A stretch of DNA of 64,000 bases from Toxonevra muliebris (GCA_963691655.1 OY829330.1:18842182-18906181), one strand, 5' to 3'. Numbered from the stretch's first letter, positions 11,027 to 22,687 are shown. Notes: generated from the sequence alone by a model not told the origin. Made by a program: numbers and translations.

Positions 11027-12446
11027 AAATCAAACCGCACCGGACTATTGTTTTTTTTAAATATACCTATCCAATAGCAAAACCCTCGCTGGGTTTGTAA
11101 AAGTTAGCTCGATTTTTTTTTTATTATTTTTTTAATTTTTTGAGCCTCAGGCCATTTTCGGGTTTTTCATATACCCCAATTTTGAATTATAAATCGATTT
11201 TTTTCGCTTGTATCCGATGTATGTCAGAGTGATTCTGTTTAGAAATGTCGTTAATGTACAAATAAACCCATTTTGTAAAGAACCTATATCCTGAAACCCA
11301 ATTTTTAAGACCAAATTTTAAAAAAATGGCAATTTTTTGGAATTTTTTTACACTAATTTCGAAAATGTTTAAAATTTCTTGCAACTTCTCTACTAACGAC
11401 ACTAACCAGTGATGTAAAATTAAAATCGGTAAGACGCATTTATTTCCATACATTTACAATAATATTTTTATTTTAAATTTACTGAAAATGTATACTCTTG
11501 ACGTGAATTTTTAGATAAATGTGAAATAAAATAGGATATTGCACATTTACACAATGCCAATTTCGGCGAAACAATTACAGTTCTCGGCTTTGGTTCGGAC
11601 TGTAACATTTCGTTTCGTCAAAATCAATATTGCAACGATTGCATATTTCAGGGGTTCTGCTTAAATGGTCTTGATGTTCGGAAATTTTAAAGTCTGAACA
11701 CTTTGACAGAGCTTTGGTAGACAATGAAATATTTGCGTGGACGTCGATAAGAGAAATCATCGTTGGACTTTTAGACAAACATCGTTCTCCCAATTATGAA
11801 GGATATATGCGACGAATGTTGGATGCTTTTTCCAAAATTGAAGTCGATATATCGTCAAAAATTCACTTCCTTCATCACCATTTGGACTACTTCAGTCGAC
11901 AGTTGACCGAATCAGATGAGGTAGGAGTGCGCATCAAACTGCAATGCCATTCAATCCAGATACAGAGGAAAACGATATCCAGATGCCATATTAGCCGAAT
12001 CATGTTGGTGAAGCAAACATATTTTTCAATACGACCACGAAGAAAATGAAAATGAAGAACTAGAAAAGAAAGTTCATTTTAATACATTTTTGCCAGAAGA
12101 AGTGGGAAGGAATTTTAAATATTTTCGAAATTAGAGTAAAAAAATTCCAATAAATTGCTATTTTTCTAAGATTTGGGTTTCAGGATATAGGTTCTTTACA
12201 AAATGGGTTTATTTGTACATTAACGACATTTCTAAAAAGAATCACGATGAAATACATCCGATACATCTAAAAAAAATCGATTTATAATTCAAAATTGGGG
12301 TATATGAAAAACCCGAAAATGGCCTGAGGCTTAAAAAATTTAAAAAATAGTTAAAAAAAAGCAAACTAACTTTTACAAACCCAGCGATTGTTTTGCTATT
12401 GGATAGGTATATTTTCAGAAAAAAATAGTCCGGTGCCGTTTGATTT
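11027..12446 (+). mobile_element. Element with ~340-bp terminal inverted repeats
   Basis: The arm at about 11030-11380 is inverted at about 12106-12443. Matching blocks include CAAACCGCACCGGACTATT, CCTATCCAATAGCAAAA, GGCCATTTTCGGGTTTTTCA, ACCTATATCCTGAAACCCA and AATTTCGAAAAT, with moderate divergence. The ~725-bp core carries the unnamed-family fragment at 11690-12049. Long inverted repeats around a single protein-coding core suggest an autonomous DNA transposon, now decayed. No target duplication was found. Confidence 0.75.
11690..12049 (+). pseudogene. Fragment of an unnamed arthropod repeat protein family ('SHLDFF' family), copy 1
   Basis: The frame reads WTSIREIIVGLLDKHRSPNY, then MLDAFSKIEVDISSKIHFLH, then HHLDYF and ESDEVGVRI. 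Reading on with a frame change gives an AILAESCW-like end. The same order of blocks occurs at 44.60-45.03 kb: WEAFADIVGDFLGNYKSDNY, MLNKYNAIG, SHLNF, DEQGERF and MMADYCW. I remember similar uncharacterised, high-copy predicted proteins in arthropods, but I know of no assigned function and this is memory only. The location inside an element with long inverted repeats suggests part of a transposase. The copy is broken after about 110 residues. Confidence 0.6.
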
Positions 12447-12679
12447 CGATGACCCGAAAATTGTCGCATAGTGTAATCGTAATCGTAACCGGAGGTTTTT
12501 AAAAAGGATAATCGTAATCGTAAAAGCCATATCGGTGCATACCTAATTTTTACATTTGTGTGTATTTGCTGACCTATTGTGTGTGGCAAAAGTTACAATT
12601 TCGCCAAGTCCACGTTCGGCAGAGAGTGAATAGTTTCTTTACTACTCTTTCATTATGTACCTGCATAGGTAGAATTATC

Positions 12680-12905
12680 CGACATATTGGATCCGTCATT
12701 TTATTTTTCGAAATTTCGAGCATAGATTCGAATTCAGCAACCCCCAAATGCAGAGTTTCATAAGCATTCCAAAAAATTTTAAAAATTGGTCTGCCATATT
12801 GCATCCGCCATTTTGATTTCCGAAATTTAAACCACAGATTTGAATTCAGCGACCCTCAAAATCCCAGAGTAACAGATTTTAAGCAAATTGGAAGATTTTC
12901 TATAT
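12680..12905 (+). repeat. Imperfect tandem duplication (~115 bp x 2)
   Basis: The block CATATTGGATCCGTCATTTT with GATTCGAATTCAGCAACCCC and CAGAGT recurs as CATATTGCATCCGCCATTTT with GATTTGAATTCAGCGACCCT and CAGAGT. Divergence is considerable. It resembles a decayed satellite dimer. Confidence 0.6.
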
Positions 12906-13725
12906 TTTGGTCAACAAGTTAGGTCCGCTGGCCCACTGTGCGTTGCACCATCACCAATGATTTTATTCAAAGTGGTGTTAATTATATATATTTAGTAATC
13001 ATTTTATTTCTGTAATAAAACAAAAATCGATTTTATGTCAAAAATGTGGTCTTCTGTACCATAGTGCACTGGTGTAAACGTCATTTATTCAAACAATAAA
13101 CTTTAAAAACGCTTGTCTCAATACGAATCATCATATCATTAACCAGAAGTATAAAAAAAAGCTTTTATACCTAATAAATAGAGTTTTGCAAGGGGCCCAC
13201 ACTAATTGACTTATAGCAGCACCATCATCATCAATAGTGTAGTGAAATTGGCTGAAAAAGACAACATTTGTGTCAAGTGAAATAAGATACCTGCACATTA
13301 TTCGATTTGGCTGCTGTCGAAGCAGCGGTTATCGTCACAATTACGAAAAGCGTAGAATGAGATTCTATCCCTTTAGAGAAATTATACAATACGCATATGT
13401 ATGAATACAAATTATTGTCGTAGTGAGGCGATGGGGGTTTGCTGGGCATATACCATAATTTGAGTATACTACTTCAAATGCTGTACATCTAACTTCAAAC
13501 AATAAAAACTCAACCCAATCAACACTCACTCCAATAAACATACACATACATGTATATTTATTTACAATTACACCCCAACAAACAGCAACACACAGCCTCA
13601 CACATATAATCCACTCTGGCTGTGTGCCCGGCGGTTTGTTCAATCATCCACCCATGAATGAAAAGTAATTTTATCTTTGACACTAAACTGTAAATGCATA
13701 CATACGTACATAATTACCTTACCCA
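12906..13725. other. Intergenic interval, no gene seen
   Basis: AT-rich with short simple repeats (ACATACAT, CAACAA). No protein family recognised on either strand. Confidence 0.5.
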
Positions 13726-14110
13726 CCCAGAAGGAATATGCGGAATGCAGGACTTTTATCATAAACGAATTTTGTCATGAAAAAATCATAAAGATGAATT
13801 GAACTGTAAGGGCGATGTTATGCAGATGGTCACGTCACTTTCTACGCTCTCTCTTTGATTTTTCAACTCTGTTCCCAAAGTATGTAATGCGAACGGTCAT
13901 TTGATCGTCGGTCTCTAGTACGGTTTTTTATAGTTTTAGTACTTTTTTTGCTACTATTTTATTAGGAATTCATAGTTATTAAAACAGTAACATTTAGTTG
14001 CTACTATCAACACTTTGCGATATAAGTTAATAAAATTTTTAATAAAAAATAAATAAAAATGAACAATATTGGCATTGGTTTAGAAGCAACATGCAAAAGC
14101 CCAAAATTGT

Positions 14111-14297
14111 GTATTAACGAACACAAGGCAGAAGTGAAACTTCTGGTGAACTAAACGAAACACAAGCAAATAACAATCAAATTAAATTTTTTAATCGCTA
14201 AATTTTTTACTTCATTGGCTTATGTTTTTTAATTTCATTTGCTTGTGTTTCGTTTAGTTCACCAGAACGTTCACTTCTGCCTTGTGTTCGTTAATAC
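14111..14297. mobile_element. 187-bp foldback element
   Basis: The arm at 14111-14171 (GTATTAACGAACACAAGGCA ...) is repeated inverted at 14237-14297 with very few mismatches over 61 bp, around a 65-nt AT-rich loop. Transcribed RNA would form a near-perfect hairpin. It has no coding capacity. Confidence 0.85.
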
Positions 14298-15047
14298 GCA
14301 AGATCACTTTTTTTTTGGATTAATGCTAGAACAAAAATTGCAACTCTATACCGGTAACTTCGATAACAATTGTAGCGAACTATTTTTGTGTGCGACATCT
14401 TCATGTAATTCCTTGGACATTTGCGCCATCTGTATGTGAAATGTATAACTGTCATAAACTTTAAGATGGCGACGCTACACATTGTTCTTTCTGCCATAGG
14501 CGTGTGTGAGTGCGTGTGTAATTAACATGTTATACTGAATTAAAACTATTTATGATCGTTTATTATATAGTTTGCTCGTGAATTCAGTTACGGAATATTG
14601 ATATTTAGCCCCTCATGCACATTGCTCGACAAAATTATGTCGCATTGCAAACTTACGGGCGACGTCACATCCGGTTGGTTTTACTCTAGGACAAGAGAAA
14701 AGAAGTTTCACTTCAAAAAGTTATATGTTGGAGGGATAAACACAGACGAATTAAATAATAATAATTCATGACAAATATTATAATAATTACTTACATATTC
14801 AATTTTATTTGCAAAGTATAACTATTAAAAAACGTATATTTTTATATATTTACGTAATTTTTTTTTATTTCGTGAAAACTTAGCAAATATAAACATAAAC
14901 AAATGCAAGTGTTGCTATTAAGCATTTTTTTTGTCAAATCATTTGGTTTTTTTTTACTCTCCCGCACTCTCTCTCAAACTTTCGTTTTATATTGAAGCAA
15001 GAACAACCCGTGCCCACAACGTGGCCGTCTGCATAACAGGGCACTAA
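14298..15047. other. Interval without recognised gene
   Basis: No protein family or element end recognised. It lies inside the candidate 13.7-16.6 kb element. Confidence 0.5.
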
Positions 15048-15357
15048 GGCTGTGGTTATATTGCGAGTATGCTCGGCGAACGCCATGAATTTGTTGTTGC
15101 ACCGAACACAAAGAGAAAGTCTATACTCACACCGAACACGATATACTCGGTGTATTGTACACCAAGCACGCCGAGTATTCAGGGTGGCAATGAGTTATTT
15201 TACAAAACAGTATCATTACATATAAAATAGTATTAAACAAACGAGTATATTTTGACAAAAAACAACTCTGCAACCAGCTGAATGTAACCACCTTGACCGA
15301 GCACGGGAGAAAATGTTTTGTGTTCGTCGAACACTGAGCACCAATTTAACCAGGCGC
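15048..15357 (-). mobile_element. Harbinger-type MITE, copy 2 (inverted)
   Basis: Near-complete reverse-complement copy of 4515-4834. It starts GGCTGTGGTTATATTGCGAG and ends CCAGGCGC. It is flanked by TAA on the left (15045-15047) and TTA on the right (15358-15360), one base away from an exact TWA duplication. A few substitutions and a few missing bases separate the copies. Confidence 0.8.
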
Positions 15358-15536
15358 TTAGGGAACATGGAATGCACAGATTTCTTCTCTCATAGCTTTG
15401 CTTCAGTTTTTATATAATCGAAAATAGTAAAGAGAAAGCATATCTTACCAAGTAATGCAGGTTGAAATGTATGAACGACAGCAGCGATGAGCAACGAAAT
15501 AACAGAATTTTTCCTCGAAAATTTGCTTTTTTCTAA

Positions 15537-15951
15537 GTCCCCTTTTCAGCACGGCAAGTTTTCTTGTCGGCAAGATTCCAATTCTGTTTTTAACTTGCTA
15601 CTAGCTTTTCCACACAGCAAGATTTCTTGGGCAATTTTTCTTTTACTTTGTCTTTCATTCGTGTTGTGAACATTTTATTAAATAGAAATAAAAAAATGAA
15701 AAGCGAAATCAGCTTATTGAATAAAAATAAATGGATTAATAGAAGAAAAGTGAAATTTTAAATGAAAACTGTTTATTTTTTCCAATAAGAGATCAAAATC
15801 AATGCGCATCCAACTTAAAATGATAAATAAGAATAAAGAGAAATATCAAAGAACGAACAGCACAAAAGAAAACTTGCCGGTACGAGCAAGTCTGTCCTCT
15901 CGTTTTTCCGCTCTTGTCTACAAACTCGATTTGCTGTGTGGAAAAGGGGAC
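15537..15951. mobile_element. 415-bp Harbinger-type MITE (GTCCCCTTTTC ends)
   Basis: TAA flanks both sides (15534-15536, 15952-15954). The ends are GTCCCCTTTTCAGCACGGCA and, reversed, GTCCCCTTTTCCACACAGCA. The sub-terminal motif CAAGTTTTCTTG / CAAGATTTCTTG is repeated inside. TSD TWA and 20-bp TIRs fit a PIF/Harbinger non-autonomous element. The internal frame from 15487 begins outside the element and is not a gene. Confidence 0.85.
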
Positions 15952-16580
15952 TAACCGATTTTTTACTTTTGGCTACACGTTGTCGCGCGTCTGTGTACTT
16001 TTTTGATTTATTTTTTTTAAACTTAAATACAGTAATTTAGTCGTTTTGTGAAAGTTGAACAATCAACACGTCTTCAACGTTAAATTATTATCGGAAAATT
16101 AAAAAAAAGGTAAGTTCAGGTTTCGCAATGTGATTTGAATTCAATGAAAAGTAAGTAATTTCTGTTATATGAAATTTATTCTTCTTAAATACTTAACAAT
16201 GCTTTTGTTTTACAAGGAATGCAAAATTCATTTAGAAAAGGTCCTTAAAACCCAGGCTAAAAGCAATATATTGGTGAAAAAAATTCTTTCCCAGTACATA
16301 TTTCTTATTAAATTAAATTTTCTAATATTCGTCCATTAATGACATTGGAATCCAACATTTGATACATGAATATGATTTCGTCATCGATTCTTTCATTTAC
16401 GGTAGTTATTGCATAAAATTGTGATGAAAACTATTTTTTGCATTCCTAGGTAATGCAAAGTAGGAAGCATTACTTTTCGTAGGACATCGCCGTGTTAAAA
16501 ATCATGTATGCTGGAAGTTATAGCCTCTAGGAGCTATGCATTCTAACGTGTTTTCCTATACATTCCATTTTCCTTCTGGG

Positions 16581-17317
16581 CAATCGTGTTATTTTCGTTT
16601 ATAAATTTTTTATGCAGCTAAAATTTTAAATCAATATTATTATTTGTACAATACTTTATAAATGCTTGTGGATTCAAAAGCGCTGCAGGAGATTGACTTT
16701 CGTGTTTGACGTGGCGTATATCTTTGTTTGAACTACGATTTATATTTACATATTATATAATAGAGTTGCTCAATTCGAGAGACTCGATTCGATTAGAATC
16801 TCAAAAACGAATAGCGCGGAAAAGTGGCTGAAAAAACACAAATGTACTACAGAAACCAGTTTCCAAATCGAATAATAATATTATTATACTAGTGATCCTC
16901 ATGAAAGTTCGTTTCATGAACAAACTCTGCAGGTTTTGAGAGTGTAAATCAGCTGTTGAACAAAAGTCTTGTAAATTCCAAATTAACTGCACAAGATCAA
17001 GATGGCGAAAAATTAATAAGTGTGGGTGCAGTTCAAAGTCGACAAATTTTTCTTTAAAATGTGGTATCGTTCAGCTTCAGTTTTTTAGTCCGTTGAGAAA
17101 AAACCATCTTAAAAATATGTTTTTAATGATATCCCGCCGAAAGTTCCAGTTTTGTGTTCGCAATTCACCAGGGAAATTTTTTTTGATACTTTTTAATCAA
17201 AAATTCTGCACTGTTTGTAAAGTAAAGTATTTTTGAAAATTCGAAAACTGAAAATTGACGAATTTTGAGAGAAAAAATTTGTGAAAATATTATCCTGAAT
17301 TCGTTCTCAATTTTAGA
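16581..17317. other. Interval without recognised gene
   Basis: AT-rich DNA next to the truncated Pao LTR. No coding or terminal signal recognised. Confidence 0.5.
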
Positions 17318-17490
17318 AGGCGCCTATATAAAATCATTGCCGCTATTCTATGGTTTTGCTCACACACACATGCTAGCATATCAATTTCGTCGTCGTCATC
17401 GTTGGAGCTCACCATCACTCTCTCTGTCTTCGCACAATCTGCTGCAGCAGAACGCAAGCAACGATCATGTTACTCTTTTCGCCTCTTTTT
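17318..17490 (+). repeat. Truncated 5' LTR of Pao copy A
   Basis: GCCTATATAAAATCATTGCC with ATTTCGTCGTC, CACTCTCTCTGTCTTCGCAC and GAACGCAAGCAAC matches the 3' LTR at 34524-34680. It includes a TATATAAA promoter-like box (17322-17329). The LTR's start (TGTTCACG...) and its end are missing, and similarity stops where gag-like sequence begins. Confidence 0.8.
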
Positions 17491-17519
17491 CATCGCCAAT
17501 CGTCAATCTTCGTTCAACC

Positions 17520-17696
17520 TTCGAGAAGTCGTATGTAGAAGCAAAGGCAGCAATTCTCTACCGCATGGCAGCGCTGCAAGCCATTCAGGAACCACATCAA
17601 TTTAGCCTCACCCACATTTCACACGAACGTCTACAAACAAGCCACATAAATTTGCCGAAACTACAATTAACAAGCTTCAGCGGAGAACAGCTTTAG
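17520..17696 (+). pseudogene. Pao gag fragment
   Basis: The frame open from the LTR reads through MAALQAIQEPHQFSLTHISH to INLPKLQLTSFSGEQL and a TAG stop. The LPKLQL-(T/P)-F-G motif marks the start of the capsid-like domain (DUF1759) in Pao gag. Everything after it in gag is deleted, and the leader between LTR and gag is also lost. Confidence 0.7.
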
Positions 17697-17769
17697 AGGT
17701 TGGACTTTTTCAATGTGTTCCTCACTCTTGTGCACTACAAATAGTCATATCAATATTGAATCCTAGGAG

Positions 17770-19596
17770 CTGTTACGTAATGTTAAATTGGCAGATGACA
17801 ACTCCCAAGAGCCAGGAGGTGTTGACGGTTTGTTTGGAGATGGTCTATTCTTCGACCTGCTACTTGTGGGCCAGATCAAACACCTAAATAATCCTCCAAT
17901 CTTCCAAAAAACAAAACGGGGAAGGATTGTGACAGCTCAGTCACCACTACCACGTATATTTTCGTCATCGGTAAAGCACTCGTTTTCATCATCGTCCTCG
18001 CCGGTATAAAATTCATTAGTAGCAACCGCAGTTCAACCTCCACTAGACCATCTGCTATAGAAGTTCTGAGTCCTAGAAAGATATGAAGATTCTTTAAAGA
18101 AATTGGCAGCAGACCTGCGAGGAGTTTTTCGAATCAACATACACGCGGTACCACTCAGCAATAAGTTTATAGTCCGCCTACCCTTCAAAGAAGATCCACA
18201 AACTCTAGGCCGTTCTTATGGCACCGCTTACAAAAGGTTAGTCTCTTTAGAATAAAAATTTCAAAAAATCCTTCACTCTTTAAGAGCTACCGTGACTTTT
18301 TGGAAGAGTATAGCGAAATGCAACATATTGCCGCCGTCGATGGTACTAAAACTGGGAGTTACTTCATCCCTCACCATTGCGTAGTCAAGACGGACAGCAG
18401 TACAACAAAATTCCGAGTTGTCATTGATGCATCATGCTAAATGCGTTTTCGAAACCACAAATATGTACTGATGGCAGATATGGCGAAGATGTACCGTCAG
18501 GTGCTAGTAGATAAAACTGACGGGCCATGGCTATGCATATTATGGCGTGAGTCACCATTAGCTCCTGTTCAGACCTACAAACTCCGAACTGTGACATATA
18601 GAACTAGCTGCGCACCATACTTAGCAACAAAATGTTTGATGCAACTAGCAAAGGACGAAGCCAAAAAATTCCCTATTGGATCTGCAGTCACGCTCAAGGA
18701 CTTCTACGTCGACAACCTGGTCCTGACTGGTGCGGCTACCATCAACGAGGTTATCGAGGTCAAAAATCAAGTAACTGCTCTGCTTCACTCAGGCAGCTTC
18801 CCCTTGCGTAAGTTTGCGGCTAAAAACAACAACATCATCGACGATGTTCCTGACAAAGATCGTGAAGCAATTGTTAAACTAGACAACGCTGAATACGTCA
18901 AGACCCTTGGCTTAAAATGGTCACCGTCTCAAGATGTTTTTTTCAAGGTGATTTTTAGTTACAACACACCGTAATCGCCTAAGAAGACAAACAAGCGGGC
19001 AATACTGCAATACTCTCACAGATTTCTAGCTTTTTCGACCCACTGGGGTTGCTTAATCTCCTGATCGTGTCATGTAAAATATTGATGCAGCAACTGTGGG
19101 TGAATTGGGACGAGAGCGTACCTCAAAAAGTCTACACGCAGTGGTGCAACTTTCAACACCAACTGAGTCTCATCGACAACATACAAATATCAAGGTATGT
19201 ACCAATGAATAGCTCTACTGATATTCACGCCTTTTCAGACGCAAACACAAAGGCATATGGGGCTTGTGTATACATAGTTACTCGCACGGAAGAATATGCA
19301 ACGTCATCCTTGGTCTGCGCTAAATCACGAGTTGCCCCCAAAAAGGAACTAACTTCCCGCGACTCGAGTTATGCGCTACGAAGCTTCCGGCTGAGCTTCT
19401 TCAATCGGTCATCAACATACTGCCAATTAGTGTGGAGAATGTGCATTATTGGAGTGATTCGACTATAGCCTTGTGCTAGATTCGTGGGGAGCCATCGCGG
19501 TGAACAGTGTTTGTGGCCAATCGGGTTTCCACAATTCAACAGCTCATATCTCAATACAGCTGGCATCACATACCTTCCTTACTCAACCCTGCAGAC
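17770..19596 (+). pseudogene. Pao pol remnant, part 1: protease end, reverse transcriptase, RNase H
   Basis: In order: LFFDLLLVGQIKHLNNPPIF, typical of the end of the Pao aspartic protease region (to ~18000); FIVRLPFKEDPQTLGRSYG (~18168); YFIPHHCVVK and FRVVIDAS (RT motifs ~18360-18435); LMADMAKMYRQVLVD (~18470); CAPYLATK; FYVDN, where the catalytic YVDD has become YVDN (~18703-18717); and LGLKWSP. Then come RNase H motifs AFSDANTKAYGACVYI (~19230) and CAKSRVAPKKELT. The end, NPADL, is cut by the Harbinger insertion. Several stops and frame changes are present, for example TAA at 18437-18439 and 18972-18974. It is non-functional. Confidence 0.85.
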
Positions 19597-19829
19597 TTAA
19601 GGTCTGGTTATAATGAATGTAACTTAAAGTAGCGTAACGTTGTCAAAAGTCATCGAAACGGGACGGAATGTAAGGAAACGTTATAGCAATTATAATAAAC
19701 GGAACAAGAAGCGCAAAATAAAAATTCTTTAAATTGTAACATTTTAATATTTCACTCAAAATGATTAATAGCATTTATAATATTTATATATATCTGCATC
19801 ATATATGAGCAGTGATTAAACAATGGACA

Positions 19830-20995
19830 TCGGATACGGCGTTGGAGTGTCCGCCCAATTAACCGAGACATAAAAAACGGTGGATATTTCAAACGCGTTT
19901 TCTTGCTAATGAAAGAAAAAGACAAGGAACAATTTATTATACAAACAAGGATGACTCGACCAATTTATGACTTAATGCTAAATTTGATGAATAATTATTT
20001 AAAAAAAACAGCTATCCGAGAGCCAATCAGTCCAGAGAAACGGCTTTCGTTAGCACTCTTGTAAGATAAATTGAGGGATTCGTTTCATTAGTGTTCTATA
20101 AAATTAAATGTGTATTTTTAAAGGTATTTGTCACATTTATTTACGACGGTAAGGAATATTATTCTGGAAACTTGTGAGGCTTTGTGGCAAGTGCTGCCCC
20201 CAATATATGTTAGTGAACCCACTCAAGCGCAATATCATGTCCTTGACGATTTTGAAAAATTATGAGATATGCCAAACTGTGTCGGTGCCATCGATGGCAA
20301 GCATGTAGCCATTTCTTGTCCAAAAAAATATGGCTCCTTTTTCTACAATTACACGAAATTCTTTAATATTGGAGGGCACAGCGATGAAAGTATGTAAGCA
20401 AGCTGTACCTCGACATTTTCAAAACTGATATTATTTTATTTTTAGAAATTTTCAAAACCTCAAAGTTTGGGCGTGCACTGTTGTCAAAAACCTTGTCGTT
20501 ACCGCCTGATAGGCTGTAAACCGCGACAGAAGCGTTTCCATACTTTTTGTCGAAGACGCGGCATTCTCTCTAAAGAGCAATTAAATGCGTCCATTTCCCG
20601 GCATAAAAACTTTCAAGTACCAAAAGAATTTACACGAATAATTATTGAAAATAGTTTTGGCATTCTCGTGGCACGATGGCGATTGCTTCGGTGCAGAATT
20701 GAGTGACATCCGGAAAATTGTGAAAAAATCGTGTTGGCTAGTGTTGCACTGCATAATTTCATTATGGTAAATGATCATCACCGTAGCTATTGTCTTAACT
20801 GTTCTTGATTGAGAAACATCTGACAACATCGTACATGATGGAGATTGGCGCTCTATACGAACAATTATGCATAATGCATCAATCGATGCTTTTCAACTTA
20901 GATATAAATTAGCCGAATATTTTGTTAATGAGGGAACTGTTCCATTTCAGGATAGAGCCGTTCAACTTATGTACGGACAATATGAATAAAATGAC
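19830..20995 (+). pseudogene. PIF/Harbinger transposase, degraded
   Basis: The plus strand shows SVRPINRDIKNGGYFKRVFL, TRMTRPIYDLMLNLMNNYL and ISPEKRLSLALL, then a likely intron (GTAAGA...TTTTTAAAG). Next come YVSEPTQAQYHVLDDF and the first catalytic block [18 protein letters not shown] with YGSFFYNYTKFF. The GGHSDES block carries the second acidic residue, and IIENSFGILVARWRLL carries the glutamate. The order matches the minus-strand transposase at 3.3-4.4 kb, and the two belong to related families. Defects are a TGA in the stretch before MPNCVG and frame changes around the last exon. Confidence 0.85.
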
Positions 20996-21400
20996 ACAGA
21001 TCAACCAATCATTTCGTCAGATCCCTTTTTTTTCAGATTTTTAGAATGAGAAAAAAGTACTCTTCTACAGCGCAATTCAACTTTTGAAGGAAATATGAAA
21101 TTTAAAAGTTCTTGCAAGTAACGATATGAGAAAGTTATGTTGCAAATGCAGTTTTCATTTTTAAACAAAACAGGAAAAATGTTTGAATTAAGTATAAAAA
21201 ATATGTGCATGCCTGTGTACAAAAAGCCCATTTTTAAATGATGTCACAGTCTTAAAGCTTGTCATCCGTTAGACACAAACATATATTTGATTTTATGGTA
21301 TTAGAAAGCGCGGACGTTGCCTTAGATAACCTTCCTTGTAGTTTTGAAGGCTAAGACTGAAGGTTCGCAGTCTAATATATTCACTGTGCAATGGGTTCTA

Positions 21401-22687
21401 AAGAGTGTTTTTTTTTTAGAAGTGTGGTTTTCAATCTGGCAATACTTTTTTCGGAGTTGGTCTTTTTGACAGCTGTCACTTGATTTATGCTCAGTTTGGT
21501 TTGCCATTTCATAATGAATAGACATACTCCTGAACAACGTTTGCACATCGTGCAAATTTATTACCAAAATAATGGTTTGGTTGGCGCGACGCATCGCGCG
21601 CCGTGTCCGATATTCGGTCGACATAATCGCCCAGCAGAGTCGGTAATTCGAGCAATCATGGATTGGTTTCGCACCACGTTTACTCTAGTGAATAATGCGC
21701 ATCCTCAGAGACGCCGTACAGTGCGCACCGAAGACGCTATTGCTGCTGTGGAGCAGAGTATCGAAGAAGACCCGAATGAGTCCATCCGCCATACCGCGCA
21801 ACAATTGTAGTTTTCCCCATCAACTTTATGGAAGGTTTTGCGGAAGGATCTTCGTTTGCGGGCTTACAAAATCCAACTCGTGCAAGAATTGAAGCCGAAC
21901 GAACATCAAGCGTGTAGCACGTTCGGTGAATGGGCCCAAAACGAGATGGCCACCGATCTCGATTTTCATAAGAAAATTTTGTTCAGCGATGAAGCTAACT
22001 TTTGGTTGAATGGATACGTTAATAAGCAAAATTGTCGCATTTGGAGTGATGATAATCCACAACCCATTGTTGAGACGCCGTTACATTCTCAAAAAGTCAC
22101 GGTTTGGTGTGCTATATGGGCAGAGAGAATCATTGGTCCATATTTCTTCAAAGATAAAGCCGGCCATAATGTTACAATAAATGGGGAACGCTATAGAGCC
22201 ATGATTAACGACTTTTCCGTGCCTGAATTGGAGGATGTTAATTTAGACGACCTTTGGCGATACATGCCATACAGCCAACGAAACAATCAATTTATTAAAG
22301 GAAACTTTTGGTAAGCGTATTATCTCGCGTCGTGGGCCTGTGGCGTGGCCTCCAAGATTGTGCGATTTAACACCGCTGGACTATTTTTCGTGGGGTTATG
22401 TGAAGTCGCTTGTCTACGCATACAACCCCGAGACGATTGACGCCTTGGAAGAGAATATTCGGCGCGTTATTACTGACATACGGCCCCAATTGCTGCAAAA
22501 AGTGGTAGAAAATTGGGCCTCTCGGCTGGAATTTATTCGAGCCAGCCGCGGCGGCCACTTACCCGAAATCATTTTTAAAACATATTGGCAAACAGTTTAA
22601 TAATAATAAAGCTAAATTCTTGGCCATAACATTAAATTATATGAGTCTTATTTCTTCTTGAAAACCACACTTCTAAAAAACACCCTT
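21401..22687 (+). mobile_element. mariner-like element inside the Harbinger element
   Basis: TA flanks both ends (21399-21400, 22688-22689). The ends are AAGAGTGTTTTTTTTTTAGA followed by AGTGTGGTTTTCAA, and reversed AAGGGTGTTTTTTAGAAGTG followed by TGGTTTTCAA. Size (1287 bp) and TIRs fit a Tc1/mariner-superfamily element with one transposase gene (21514-22600). Confidence 0.93.
21514..22600 (+). pseudogene. Tc1/mariner-superfamily transposase (insect type with N-terminal helix-turn-helix)
   Basis: The start MNRHTPEQRLHIVQIYYQN and RAPCPIFGRHNRPAE form the helix-turn-helix domain. It runs to a TAG at 21808, which interrupts it. The catalytic part continues after it in another frame: ILFSDEANFWLNGYVNKQNC (first Asp), VTVWCAIWAERIIGPYFF and VTINGERYRAM. 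The block that should hold the second Asp (QQDG.TCHTA) is partly deleted near 22258, which also shifts the frame. The end is CDLTPLDYFSWGYVKSLVY with the third acidic residue, then the C-terminus ending near 22600. Nonsense and deletion make it inactive. A scrap of a related transposase is at 39.8-40.1 kb. Confidence 0.88.

Larger units (their letters stand above)
10450..12545. mobile_element. Candidate hAT-like element enclosing a long-TIR element
   Basis: The ends are TAGTGATGAACCGATTACG and, reversed, TAGGTATGCACCGATATGG, each followed by ATCGTAATCGTAAC-type repeats. These resemble hAT termini. I find no matching 8-bp duplication (TACCCTAC against ATTTTTAC), so the call is tentative. It begins two bases after the TA that ends the pogo element. 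Confidence 0.45.
13726..16580. mobile_element. Candidate 2.9-kb TIR element (CCCAGAAGGAA ends)
   Basis: The left end is CCCAGAAGGAATATGCGGAA followed by TGCAGGA; the right end reversed is CCCAGAAGGAAAATGGAATG followed by TATAGGA. The match covers about 25 bp with a small gap. I see no target duplication and no transposase. Three smaller inverted-repeat elements lie inside (14111, 15048, 15537), so the original element would have been under 2 kb. Confidence 0.4.

Noticed and set aside
11575..11793. Minus-strand frame with CNRC and Cys/His spacing suggesting a zinc finger
   Set aside because: It overlaps the plus-strand unnamed-family frame, which has a second copy supporting it; the Cys/His pattern is probably chance.
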